Source: an uncultured Porphyromonadaceae bacterium (GTDB taxonomy: Bacteria; Bacteroidota; Bacteroidia; Bacteroidales; Muribaculaceae). From it: 64,000 nt of DNA. The notes beneath the pieces were generated by a model that was given only the letters and a program-made list of their open reading frames with translations, was not told the DNA's origin and made no database searches. Positions 9,017 to 16,396 of this stretch are shown here, piece by piece. The stretch's first letter is position 1, and the number at the start of each line of letters is the position of its first letter. The stretch is taken from positions 86,473 through 150,472 of the forward strand of contig URAU01000005.1 in NCBI GenBank assembly GCA_900545955.1. Reading direction: 5' to 3'. Both the position numbers and the translations under genes were made by a program.

Positions 9017-9568
9017 TTATATCAGCGGCTGCGGATTTATAAGCGCCACGGCCTGCTCGTCGAAGGTATAGAGGTCGGGTCCGGCGTCGACTGCGGCGAG
9101 CACCGACGCCACGGGCGTTCCGGCAGCTACGGCGGCCGACATCAGCCTCACCACCTCGCTCCCCGGCGTCCAGATAGCCACGGGGGCTTCTACGCCACCA
9201 CGGCTGAAAGGGTTTTCCTGAAGCCTTACGGCGGGATGGCGGGGGTCGGCGATTACCGTGGCCGCACGGCACCAGCCCGAAAGCTGCACGCTCAGCACGC
9301 GTTCCACTCCCGCCGGCAGAATCAGTTCCGTCACCCCTTCGGGCGACACCACCGCGCGGCATTCCCCGGCGATTTCGGCCGGAGCCAGCGCCTCCACCGG
9401 CCCGTGGCGCAGCAGGTCGAGATACCATGCGCGCATCTCTTCGCGCAGTCGGGCGTCGAGGTCGATGCCGTCGGTGCGCTCTATGGTGCAGTCGGCTCTG
9501 AGCGGTTCGATGAAATGCCGGCGCTTCCAGAGCGCCAGCATTTCCGATTGGTCAAGGGTAAGTTTCAT
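9017..9568 (-). CDS. Uncharacterised 183-residue protein between capsid- and portal-like genes
   Basis: The protein has a short helical N-terminus followed by a beta-rich region (residues about 70-140) and an alanine-rich helix near 145-160. No domain is recognised with confidence. It lies 18 bases downstream of the capsid-like gene and 37 bases upstream of the portal-like gene, all on the - strand, which is typical of head-completion, adaptor or decoration proteins in phage head operons. A small virion role is therefore plausible but unproven. Confidence 0.6.
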   Translation of the reverse strand: MKLTLDQSEMLALWKRRHFIEPLRADCTIERTDGIDLDARLREEMRAWYLDLLRHGPVEALAPAEIAGECRAVVSPEGVTELILPAGVERVLSVQLSGWCRAATVIADPRHPAVRLQENPFSRGGVEAPVAIWTPGSEVVRLMSAAVAAGTPVASVLAAVDAGPDLYTFDEQAVALINPQPLI

Positions 9569-9586
9569 CGTTCAATGGTCTTGGGG

Positions 9587-11116
9587 TCAGGCTTTCGTGG
9601 CCACGATACGCACATGGCTCTGCGGGTAGCGGAGCACCAGGCAGCTTGCCTCGGTGATTACGATTGCGTCGACGTTGCGCACGCCGCTGGTGCGCAGGTT
9701 GAGGCTTTCGGTGCGGAAGGGCACGTGGCAATACTTCGTGATGTACTCCGGATCGATCACCATTCCGTTACCGCTCATGCCGCAGCTGTCGAACACTTCG
9801 GCGAGCATCACGTAGAGCGTGCCGAATTTCGAGTGGATTTCGGTGAAGTCCAGGCCCCACTTGGTCACCACGGCATCGTTCACCAGCACGCGGGTGCTCC
9901 CTATCATATGGAGCTTTTCGATCAGGTCCGAGCCGGCAAGAAGCACTTTCTTCGAGCTTCCGGCGCTGTTGGCGAAGGCCTGGCGGCAGAGCTGCACGAG
10001 TGTCTTCTCCGAGAGTCCTTCGGCGGCACTGTAGCTGAAAGTGTTGCCGGTCTGGTTCCAGATGCCGCCGGTAAGGCATACTTCCTCCCCTTTCACGGGG
10101 TCGAGGATGCGGCTCTGATGGCCGAAGAGGAAGTTGCGCTCCATTCCCATGCGCATGTCGATTATCGCGGCTTCCTCCTGGTCGGAGAAGGTCCAGCCCA
10201 CCTCCTTGTTGGAGATTTTCATGAAGGTGGTCTGCTCCACCTGAGCCTTGAATATCTGGCAGAGGTTGCTGCTCTTGGTGGGGAGGGCGCCGTACTGGGG
10301 AGTGGTCACGTCGAGCTCGGTGGCCGCGCGGCCCATGCGCACAAGGCGCGTGCCTACGGGCATTGCCGGGAAGCCCGGTCCGTCGTTGTATTTATGGTTC
10401 ACGGGAATCACCTGGGCGCCGTCGCGCGTCAGCTCGCTCACGTAGAGCACCAGCGGCCCACCCTCCGAGGCTTCGATGTCGGGCGCCATCAGCGTGGTGC
10501 TGGGCTGGAAAATGTCGTTGAGGTCGGTCTTGAGCACCACGGTGGTGTCGGTGTTGCGGTCGTCGGTGGCGGTCACGGCCTTGGTGAGTTTTGCCTCATA
10601 GGGTTTTGTATCGACCGAGTAATATTCAACCTTCATCGAACCGCTCAGGCGCGAGCCTCCGTAGCGCGAAATCTGGTCGAGAGGGGTCGACATGGGGCGG
10701 ATTTTCACTATGCGCTCGTCGATTTCGTTACGGAGCAGCCCCGGGGCCTCCGTGTTGGCCGTATCGGTGGTCAGGGGCGCGCCGTCGATGTGGCGTCCGG
10801 CACCGGCGATGCCCGCTACGGCTGCCATGGCGGCGCTTGCTCCGTCGGCAGCGTGGAAATTGCCGGCCGCCTGCTCCACAATCTGTATTACGGTTGAATT
10901 GTTGTGCCCGAGCACCCATCCCAGCACGATGGCCAGGAGCAGAGCGGCTCCGAGGAAGATTGCCGGGGCCAGACGGTCGTCGGAAAGGAAGCGCACTATT
11001 GCGCTTTTGGCGGAATTGAGAATTTCTTTCATGGTGGTTTTTGTGGCTTTGGAGTTGGTGGTTCTGGTTGTGGTTCTCTTGGTGGTTTTCGGGGTGGTTG
11101 TTTCAGTCGTTTTCAT
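9587..11116 (-). CDS. Major capsid-like protein (HK97-fold, SU10/DUF5309-like) with N-terminal membrane segment
   Basis: The body of this 509-residue protein looks like a phage major capsid protein. It has MGMERNFLFGHQ, then GGIWNQTG, LSEKTLVQLCRQAF, a KKVLLAGSDLIEKL segment of the kind seen in SU10-type capsids, and a C-terminus ending LRYPQSHVRIVATKA. Unusually, residues about 43-67 form a strong hydrophobic segment (AIFLGAALLLAIVLGWVL). The first 28 residues are Thr/Lys-rich; a second start at 11032 (MKEILNSAKS) would remove them. The first ATG lies one base after TACGAGAAC and overlaps the end of a 52-residue gene in another frame. A membrane-anchored capsid protein would be unusual, so a repurposed role is possible. 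Confidence 0.65.
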   Translation of the reverse strand: MKTTETTTPKTTKRTTTRTTNSKATKTTMKEILNSAKSAIVRFLSDDRLAPAIFLGAALLLAIVLGWVLGHNNSTVIQIVEQAAGNFHAADGASAAMAAVAGIAGAGRHIDGAPLTTDTANTEAPGLLRNEIDERIVKIRPMSTPLDQISRYGGSRLSGSMKVEYYSVDTKPYEAKLTKAVTATDDRNTDTTVVLKTDLNDIFQPSTTLMAPDIEASEGGPLVLYVSELTRDGAQVIPVNHKYNDGPGFPAMPVGTRLVRMGRAATELDVTTPQYGALPTKSSNLCQIFKAQVEQTTFMKISNKEVGWTFSDQEEAAIIDMRMGMERNFLFGHQSRILDPVKGEEVCLTGGIWNQTGNTFSYSAAEGLSEKTLVQLCRQAFANSAGSSKKVLLAGSDLIEKLHMIGSTRVLVNDAVVTKWGLDFTEIHSKFGTLYVMLAEVFDSCGMSGNGMVIDPEYITKYCHVPFRTESLNLRTSGVRNVDAIVITEASCLVLRYPQSHVRIVATKA

Positions 11117-11261
11117 TGTTCTCGTAGGTTTTGTCGTTTTCGATGTTTTCTGTGTTGTTGTGGTTCTCGTTGTTTGTCTGCGGTCGGCGGAAGGTGAGCC
11201 AGCGGGCTACCATCGACAGGAATTCCGCGATTGCCCGCATGATTCCGATAATTTTTCTCAT
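11103..11261 (-). CDS. Small 52-residue overlapping ORF upstream of the capsid-like gene
   Basis: It reads MRKIIGIMRAIAEFLSMVAR at the N-terminus, an amphipathic or weakly hydrophobic helix, then a short RWLTFRRPQ linker and an Asn/Glu-rich tail ending NNEND. Its last four codons overlap the first ATG of the capsid-like gene in a different frame (ATGAAAACGACTGA), which suggests translational coupling. Too short for family assignment. The Asn/Glu tail is encoded partly by two ACGAGAAC copies, so the coding and regulatory signals overlap. It may be a genuine small membrane-binding protein or only a leader peptide. Confidence 0.45.
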   Translation of the reverse strand: MRKIIGIMRAIAEFLSMVARWLTFRRPQTNNENHNNTENIENDKTYENNEND

Positions 11262-11373
11262 AATTCTTAGGGTTTTGAAATGGTTGAAATAAGCATGTGA
11301 ATTATTGTGGCTATGAAATACTTGTTTACTGCTGAGTTTGTATAAATGATTGGCCGTCAGCTTGGAGTGATGC

Positions 11374-11745
11374 CTATAAATCCCAGATTGAAGGTTTTAA
11401 ATTCCCCAGAATCATCGGTTCGCCCTTAAGATGGCCGCCTTCACCGAGAGTTTCGGTCTCGTAGCCCGTGGGCGCTTCCATAAGCTGTTCGATCTGCTCG
11501 TTGCGGCCGCGCAGATAGCCTCGCTGCTCGGCTTCGGCCACCATCTGCTCGATTTCCTCCGGGGTGGGAGCCGTCGGGGTCTCTTCGGGCGCGGCTTCTG
11601 TCTCGGCTTCTTCAGGCTGGGGCGTTTCGGGCTGCTCGGTTTCGGATTTCGGTTCGCCGGAGCTCTCGGTTTCGGACTCAGGAGCCACGGGGATGAGGTC
11701 TCTTGAATTTTTTTCGTTCTCGATAAAAATTTTTGCTTTTTTCAT
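11374..11745 (-). CDS. Acidic scaffold-like 123-residue protein
   Basis: The N-terminus is basic (MKKAKIFIENEKN), followed by a long Glu/Pro/Thr/Ser-rich disordered stretch (about residues 22-65) and a short helix (EEIEQMVAEAEQRGYLRGRNEQIEQLM). The C-terminus ends in Trp-Asp-Leu. Acidic, disordered, helix-containing small proteins upstream of a capsid gene are typical of phage scaffolding proteins, so that role is proposed from position and composition. A related ATTACGAG motif lies about 20 bases before the start, diverged at its last bases. There is no recognisable protease domain. Confidence 0.55.
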   Translation of the reverse strand: MKKAKIFIENEKNSRDLIPVAPESETESSGEPKSETEQPETPQPEEAETEAAPEETPTAPTPEEIEQMVAEAEQRGYLRGRNEQIEQLMEAPTGYETETLGEGGHLKGEPMILGNLKPSIWDL

Positions 11746-12248
11746 TGGTTTTTAATTTTTTACTCGTAATTTTGTACAATCTATATTGTAAATGCATTCG
11801 TGGCAGAAGCCGAGGTTACAGCCGCGTGTCGGATTCTCATTGGTGGCTGCCTTCTCGATTATGCTTGCAATTGGTTGTATTTAATTGACTATCAATGGTT
11901 AAATTGTAGAAAAATCTGGTTGTAGACAAAATTGCGACTTTTTGAAGATATTTCAGTTACAAATTTGACCTGCAACGTGTTGTAGACTATCTTTGTAGCA
12001 ACCCGCATTGGCACAATTCGCAATCATATACCGTTTCCCTCCGGCTTTGCAGCCTCCGGCCCTTTCCGAGGCCGGCTTAGCGTGTAGCCGTCGGCCATAC
12101 GGTTTCTACAAACTGAATTCTTTAATCCGGAAATTATCCATTGTTCATTTTATACAAACCTTTTTGTGGCGCGCATAGTCGCCGCAGCTGTATTGATTGA
12201 CTGGTAATATTACTATGTATCTCGGTAAGGGAAGTCGTGAGATTTTCC
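11746..12248. other. About 500-base region without a protein gene; holds promoter, repeats and terminator
   Basis: No convincing coding region was found on either strand. The + strand has a Bacteroidetes promoter (11964-11995) and an intrinsic terminator (12225-12259), which together could define an RNA gene. Three TTGTAGA copies precede or overlap the promoter. Confidence 0.6.
11964..11995 (+). promoter_or_regulatory. Promoter of the candidate RNA in the phage-like block
   Basis: TTTG (11964-11967), a 20-base spacer and TATCTTTG (11988-11995) fit the Bacteroidetes consensus closely. Transcription would begin near 12002, opposite to the surrounding genes. Confidence 0.6.
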
Positions 12249-12259
12249 TTACTTTTTTT
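12002..12259 (+). ncRNA. Candidate ~255-nt untranslated RNA
   Basis: The segment is delimited by a good promoter and a rho-independent terminator, contains no convincing ORF, and is antisense to none of the neighbouring genes except the last few codons of the 827-residue gene. Local stems are visible, such as GTGGCG..CGCCGC near 12166-12186 and a GC-rich stretch at 12040-12112 with ACCGT and ACGGT at its two ends. It does not match tmRNA, 6S or RNase P RNA in anything I can recognise. Function is unknown; regulation of, or participation in, the adjacent capsid system is only a possibility. Confidence 0.4.
12225..12259 (+). terminator. Intrinsic terminator overlapping the 3' end of the 827-residue gene
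   Basis: GTAAGGGAA pairs with TTTTCCTTAC around a loop of about ten bases and is followed by seven T on the + strand. The T-run is also the sense complement of the final Lys codons of the opposing gene. Confidence 0.6.
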
Positions 12260-14732
12260 GAGCGACGGCCAGTGGGCGCACTTCTGCGTCGCTTCCCACG
12301 GTGAGGTCGGTCTGTAGCTCGATCCAAGGGCGGAACCCGGTTGCGAGCGGTGCGACAACAGGCGAGGTCAGATCCCCCTCCACCTTGAAGCGCGCCAGCA
12401 AAGCGGGGCGTCGGTTGCCGCGGTCGGCGGTTATGGCGATGGTGCCCTTGATGCCGCTTCCTGTCACGGCTGCCCGCACCGGGCGTCCCGCGATTCCGTA
12501 GGCGTTGCCGCTGAAATTATGACGAAGCCTCAGGGCCATCCTGACTCCATCCGCGGGCCACGTCTCGCGGTCGGCAGTATATGTGCCGCCGTCGGAGGCC
12601 AGAATCAGCAGCCGTCCGCGCCACGTGCGCAGCGTGATGTCGCCGCTTATTCCCGGGTATTCGGCCTGGATGCGTTCTATTGTTTTGCCCGATGGGGATG
12701 CGTGCAGCAGTTGTGTACGTCCGTCGTGGTCGGTCTCCGTCCACCAGTATTCTCCGCGCTTGCCTCCGTAGGCTATATCTCCGGCGCCTTCTATGCCTGT
12801 GGAGAGCAGAGCCACTTTCGACCCGCGCAGTTCGGCCGGACGGCCGCCGGTAAGCATCAGCAGAAATCGTCCTTTCCCGTCGTTGCATTCCGTCAGTCTC
12901 CCGCCGTCGGCAGTGAGGGGGCTCATGCGTCTTACGGCGTGCACGCTCATGGCGCCGTCGAGCGTAAGCTGGTAGATACCGCCGCGTGTGGCAAGGGCGA
13001 GGCGTGTGCGCGAGAAGTCCCAGCTGCCGTTTCCGGAGGGCCATTCGGCAATGGCGTCGATGCTCCCGGTGCCCAGCCTGCGGCGTTTCCGTCGGTCACT
13101 CAGGGAAGTGCCCGTGGCTACGGCCACGCTTCCGGCTTCGCAACGTGCTGAGGCTGTGGTAGCGCCGATGTCGAGGGTGGAAGCATCTGTGGCGGGGAAG
13201 ATAGTGGGATTGGCGAAATTGATATGGCAGGCGTAGCCCGTGCCTCTCAGCGGACGCATGGCGTAGGTCTGCTGCATAATCCCTTCCGGGCGCTCCACGG
13301 CCAGACGGAGGCTGACGGCGCGTTCGTCGGGATATACGAGCAGTGGGGAGAACCCCGCGGCATCTTCGTCGGTCACTTCGGCCACGCGCACGGCCTTGTG
13401 CTCGGTTCCATCCGGCTCGCGGAGGGTCACGGTAGCCACGGCGCGCCAGTATTTCCCAGCCATGGAGTCGGTCCGCGTAAGCAGCTGCGCGGGGCTAAAG
13501 CCGTCAAACGGTTCTGTCAGCGGATCCGCGGCGATAATTGCGCCGTCCGGCAGGGTGAGCATGGTTCGGAAACTTTCAGCGTCGCGTTCGGGCGCTGGTG
13601 TCGTCCCTTTTGTGGCGGGAAGATCGGCAAGCGGTATGGTCGTACGCTGTGCGTCTCCACCGAAAGGGTCGGTTATTGAGGCCTGCTCGCACCATTCGCC
13701 GGCCTGCAGGGCCTGTAGGGCGCGCTTCTCCACAGCCGCCGTCACGCCCGCTTTGCTGCCTGCCATTCCCGGCAACGGCATCGTTACAGTTGTCTCGCGG
13801 CCGTTGTCGGCAATCGTCGGTGTGCCCGCACTCCCTTCTGGAGAGTATGGCTCGATTTGTGCCGAGGTCTCCACAACGGCTCTGTAGGCCAGACGTCGCC
13901 ATGGCTCGGCTATGGCGCGCATGCCGCTGAGTTCCAGATTGTAGGCGTTGGCCGTCAGTGCCGTTGCCTGGAGGGTCTGGCCGTCGGAGCCGAGCGTGAA
14001 GGTTGCTCCACCGGTGCATTGGGGCCCGTCTGGACTGCATACTAAGATTGTCGGCCCCGTGGCGATTGTGTCGCCCCGGCGGTCCTCCACTCTTACGCGG
14101 GCCAGGCGCGGCTGGAGCGAATATCCGGCGGCCGAAGCGCGTTGCCGCAGGCGCAGATAGGCGTCCTCCACACGCTTGCTCATGGCGGCGGTGTCGCCCG
14201 CGCCTGGCCGGGATGTTCCGCTTATCGCCTGCGAGAGCTTCAGGGCGCTCACGGGTTCCGACATAGTCTGTCGCCGTCCTTGCCTCAGAAGCAGGGGAGG
14301 GAGTGCCGGCATCCGTCCGTGCATGGTGAATCGCCATCCGCCCGGTGCATCGGCATCGCGCCGGTAGCTCGCGTAGACGCTCCGGCTGTGGCTCAGGAAA
14401 ATCCTCAGAAACCCTTCCTCTACGACCTCGCACCCTATCACCCGCGCCTCCACCTGTCCAAGCTCGGCGCAGGCCTCCGGCATCTGCAGTTCCGTTTCAT
14501 CGTTTGTAGTCTTTGAAATCGCCACCCCGAGCTGCATCCCCTTCATGGTCAGTACGGCGGTAGTTTCGGCATCGAGCGGAAATTCCGCCACGAATTCACG
14601 GCAGTCGTCGGCCACCTTTGCCGGCATTCCCGCCGGGCGCCATACATCAGGCTCCCTGTCGTCCCTGCGGCAGTTCACCGCCTCCACAGGCCTCCCCTTG
14701 GCCTCAACCCATAGCATTTTGGTAGATTTCAT
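12249..14732 (-). CDS. Large 827-residue phage-like structural protein
   Basis: The start MKSTKMLWVEAKG was chosen because the shared promoter core (14774-14796) and an ATTACGAGAAC motif lie just upstream; a longer in-frame extension begins upstream of that promoter and was dropped. There is no signal peptide. The sequence is beta-rich throughout, with repeated segments such as LALATRGGIYQLTL, ELRGSKVALLSTG and LLILASDGGTYT in the last third that suggest propeller-like blades. Proteins of this sort occur as hub or fibre components near portal genes in short-tailed phages, but I cannot name a family. It is the first gene of the block in transcription order. Confidence 0.6.
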   Translation of the reverse strand: MKSTKMLWVEAKGRPVEAVNCRRDDREPDVWRPAGMPAKVADDCREFVAEFPLDAETTAVLTMKGMQLGVAISKTTNDETELQMPEACAELGQVEARVIGCEVVEEGFLRIFLSHSRSVYASYRRDADAPGGWRFTMHGRMPALPPLLLRQGRRQTMSEPVSALKLSQAISGTSRPGAGDTAAMSKRVEDAYLRLRQRASAAGYSLQPRLARVRVEDRRGDTIATGPTILVCSPDGPQCTGGATFTLGSDGQTLQATALTANAYNLELSGMRAIAEPWRRLAYRAVVETSAQIEPYSPEGSAGTPTIADNGRETTVTMPLPGMAGSKAGVTAAVEKRALQALQAGEWCEQASITDPFGGDAQRTTIPLADLPATKGTTPAPERDAESFRTMLTLPDGAIIAADPLTEPFDGFSPAQLLTRTDSMAGKYWRAVATVTLREPDGTEHKAVRVAEVTDEDAAGFSPLLVYPDERAVSLRLAVERPEGIMQQTYAMRPLRGTGYACHINFANPTIFPATDASTLDIGATTASARCEAGSVAVATGTSLSDRRKRRRLGTGSIDAIAEWPSGNGSWDFSRTRLALATRGGIYQLTLDGAMSVHAVRRMSPLTADGGRLTECNDGKGRFLLMLTGGRPAELRGSKVALLSTGIEGAGDIAYGGKRGEYWWTETDHDGRTQLLHASPSGKTIERIQAEYPGISGDITLRTWRGRLLILASDGGTYTADRETWPADGVRMALRLRHNFSGNAYGIAGRPVRAAVTGSGIKGTIAITADRGNRRPALLARFKVEGDLTSPVVAPLATGFRPWIELQTDLTVGSDAEVRPLAVAQKK

Positions 14733-14796
14733 TGTCTCGGTTCTCGTAATGTTAAAGTTCTCTTTTTTCGGTTGCGATGCAAAGTTACAACCGATT
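14733..14796 (-). promoter_or_regulatory. Promoter core shared with terminase, plus ATTACGAGAAC motif
   Basis: On the - strand the core CGGTTGTAACTTTGCATCGC (within 14774-14796) is identical to that at 48401-48423 upstream of the terminase. ATTACGAGAAC follows and ends seven bases before the ATG. Confidence 0.65.
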
Positions 14797-14997
14797 TTGC
14801 CCCTTGCGAGTCCAAAAAATCCGCTTAACACTCCTTAACGCGCCATCCCTCTCTCCTCCAGTCTCTTATCCCCTATAAATTTTTCAAAAAAATCCATTTC
14901 TTCTGGCCTTCCCCTTTGCGTTCTCCTCAAAGATGCGGTTTTTCTCTTTAGGATAGCCTCGCAGCCGAATTGGCCGCCCACGCATGGCGTGGCGGCT

Positions 14998-15120
14998 TGT
15001 CAGAGCGGTGCATATTTTAGGAGCGGCGGGGTGAGGGCGATGGGAGTTGACTGAAGTCAATGACCGAGCCCGAATTTCCCCGTCGCGACGCCAAAGATGC
15101 GCCGCTATCACAAGCCGCCT
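14998..15120. repeat. Long imperfect hairpin element, copy 1
   Basis: About 120 bases whose ends, GCGGCTTGT and ACAAGCCGC, are complementary. The arms pair imperfectly inward (AGCGGTGCAT with ATGCGCCGCT, CGGGG with CCCCG) down to TTGACT-GA-AGTCAA at the tip. A second copy lies at 48483-48607 in the same orientation. A 75-codon ORF across the - strand is judged to be a by-product. Confidence 0.75.
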
Positions 15121-16330
15121 AATCTCCGCCTAAAAACAGACAGGCATCCCCATAGCTCAGAAACCTGAACCCATGCTCCAGCGCGTATTCATAGGCCTTC
15201 CGCCAGTCGCCCCCCGTGAAAGCCGACACCAACAGCAGCAGCGTCGACCGCGGCTGGTGGAAATTCGTAACCATTCCCTTTACAACCCTGTACCGGTATC
15301 CCGGCGCTATAATAATGCGTGTCGAGGCGATGAAAGTCTGCATCCCCGTCTCGTCGAGATGCCGCAGAATCGCTTTCATAGCGTCGGCCACACATATATT
15401 TATAGTGTCCCCCTCATAGGGCGCCCATTGCGGCACCTCACCCTCCCATTTCCCCTGAAGCATCAGCGCCCCGGCGTGGAAGAGGCTTTCGAGAGTGCGT
15501 ACCGACGTTGTCCCGACGGCGATTACCTTCCGTTTCCCCTCGGCCAGTTCGGCGATAAGGTCGCGGTCGACAGCGATAAACTCGCTGTGCATCGGGTGGT
15601 CGCCGATCTCCTCCGATTTAACCGGCTGGAAGGTTCCCGCCCCCACGTGGAGCGTCAGCTCGCGTCGCTCTATGCCGCGCCGCGATATGGCTTCCAGCAC
15701 CTCCGGAGTGAAGTGCAGCCCCGCCGTCGGAGCTGCCACTGATCCGTCGATATGCGAGTATACCGTCTGATAGTCAGTCGAGTCCGATGCCTCGGTGCCT
15801 CGGTTAAGATAGGGTGGGATGGGAATCTCACCCACGGCGCCGATTATCTCCGAGAAGCTTACCGCCGGATTGTCCCAGCTGAACTCTATGTTGGAGCTGC
15901 GCCCGAGGTTGGCCATGCGTTCGGCCTTGAATGTCAGGGGCTTGTCGTTTACTTCAAGCTTCATTTCGAGCGCTCCCTCTTTCCATTTCTTCGAGTTGCC
16001 CACCAGGCAGTTCCAGATGCAGCGACCTGTCTGCGCGAAGCTTACGGCGTAGTCGGCGGGATCCACCGGCTCCAGGCAGAATATCTCTATGTGGGCGCCT
16101 CCAGCCTTGCGGAAGCGCAGGCGCGCGTTGATCACTCGCGTGTTGTTGTATATCAGCACCGCATCCTCCGGCAGAAGCTCCGGAAGTTCCGAGAATATAT
16201 GCTCCGAAATCTCCCCCTTGCTCTGGCGCACAAGCAGTTTGCAGGCGTCGCGTTGAGCCAGGGGGTGCTTCGCTATCCGCTCGTCGGGTAGCGGATAGTC
16301 GTATTCGTCGATGCGTATCTCCTTTACCAT
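15119..16330 (-). CDS. queA: S-adenosylmethionine:tRNA ribosyltransferase-isomerase
   Basis: QueA moves the ribosyl group of SAM onto 7-aminomethyl-7-deazaguanine in tRNA to make epoxyqueuosine, the penultimate step of queuosine synthesis. The N-terminus carries YPLPDERIAKHPLAQRDACK, and the rest contains DAVLIYNNTRVINARL, PTAGLHFTPEVLEAI, the LHVGAGTFQPVKSE motif and NFHQPRSTLLLLVSAF, all hallmarks of the family. At 403 residues it is somewhat longer than the usual 340-360, with extra sequence near residues 100-170. It is transcribed divergently from the Smr-domain gene from a shared, nearly symmetrical promoter. No other queuosine gene is visible in the window. Confidence 0.95.
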   Translation of the reverse strand: MVKEIRIDEYDYPLPDERIAKHPLAQRDACKLLVRQSKGEISEHIFSELPELLPEDAVLIYNNTRVINARLRFRKAGGAHIEIFCLEPVDPADYAVSFAQTGRCIWNCLVGNSKKWKEGALEMKLEVNDKPLTFKAERMANLGRSSNIEFSWDNPAVSFSEIIGAVGEIPIPPYLNRGTEASDSTDYQTVYSHIDGSVAAPTAGLHFTPEVLEAISRRGIERRELTLHVGAGTFQPVKSEEIGDHPMHSEFIAVDRDLIAELAEGKRKVIAVGTTSVRTLESLFHAGALMLQGKWEGEVPQWAPYEGDTINICVADAMKAILRHLDETGMQTFIASTRIIIAPGYRYRVVKGMVTNFHQPRSTLLLLVSAFTGGDWRKAYEYALEHGFRFLSYGDACLFLGGD

Positions 16331-16339
16331 ATTCTAAAT

Positions 16340-16377
16340 TTTGCGCAAAGTTAGCGATTTATCCGTATCTTTGCACA
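16340..16377. promoter_or_regulatory. Overlapping divergent promoters for queA and the Smr-domain gene
   Basis: On the + strand TTTG (16340-16343) and TATCTTTG (16366-16373) are 22 bases apart. On the - strand the complementary TTTG and TAACTTTG (16346-16353) have similar spacing. Each -7 element lies inside the other promoter's spacer, so the two should compete for RNA polymerase. Confidence 0.65.
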
Positions 16378-16396
16378 AAAGCAAAATGTAAAGAAA

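Noticed and set aside
14884..15111. 75-codon ORF in the long hairpin element (and its equivalent at 48249-48656)
   Set aside because: The two copies show several amino-acid changes while base pairing is kept, so a structural DNA or RNA element explains conservation better than a protein.
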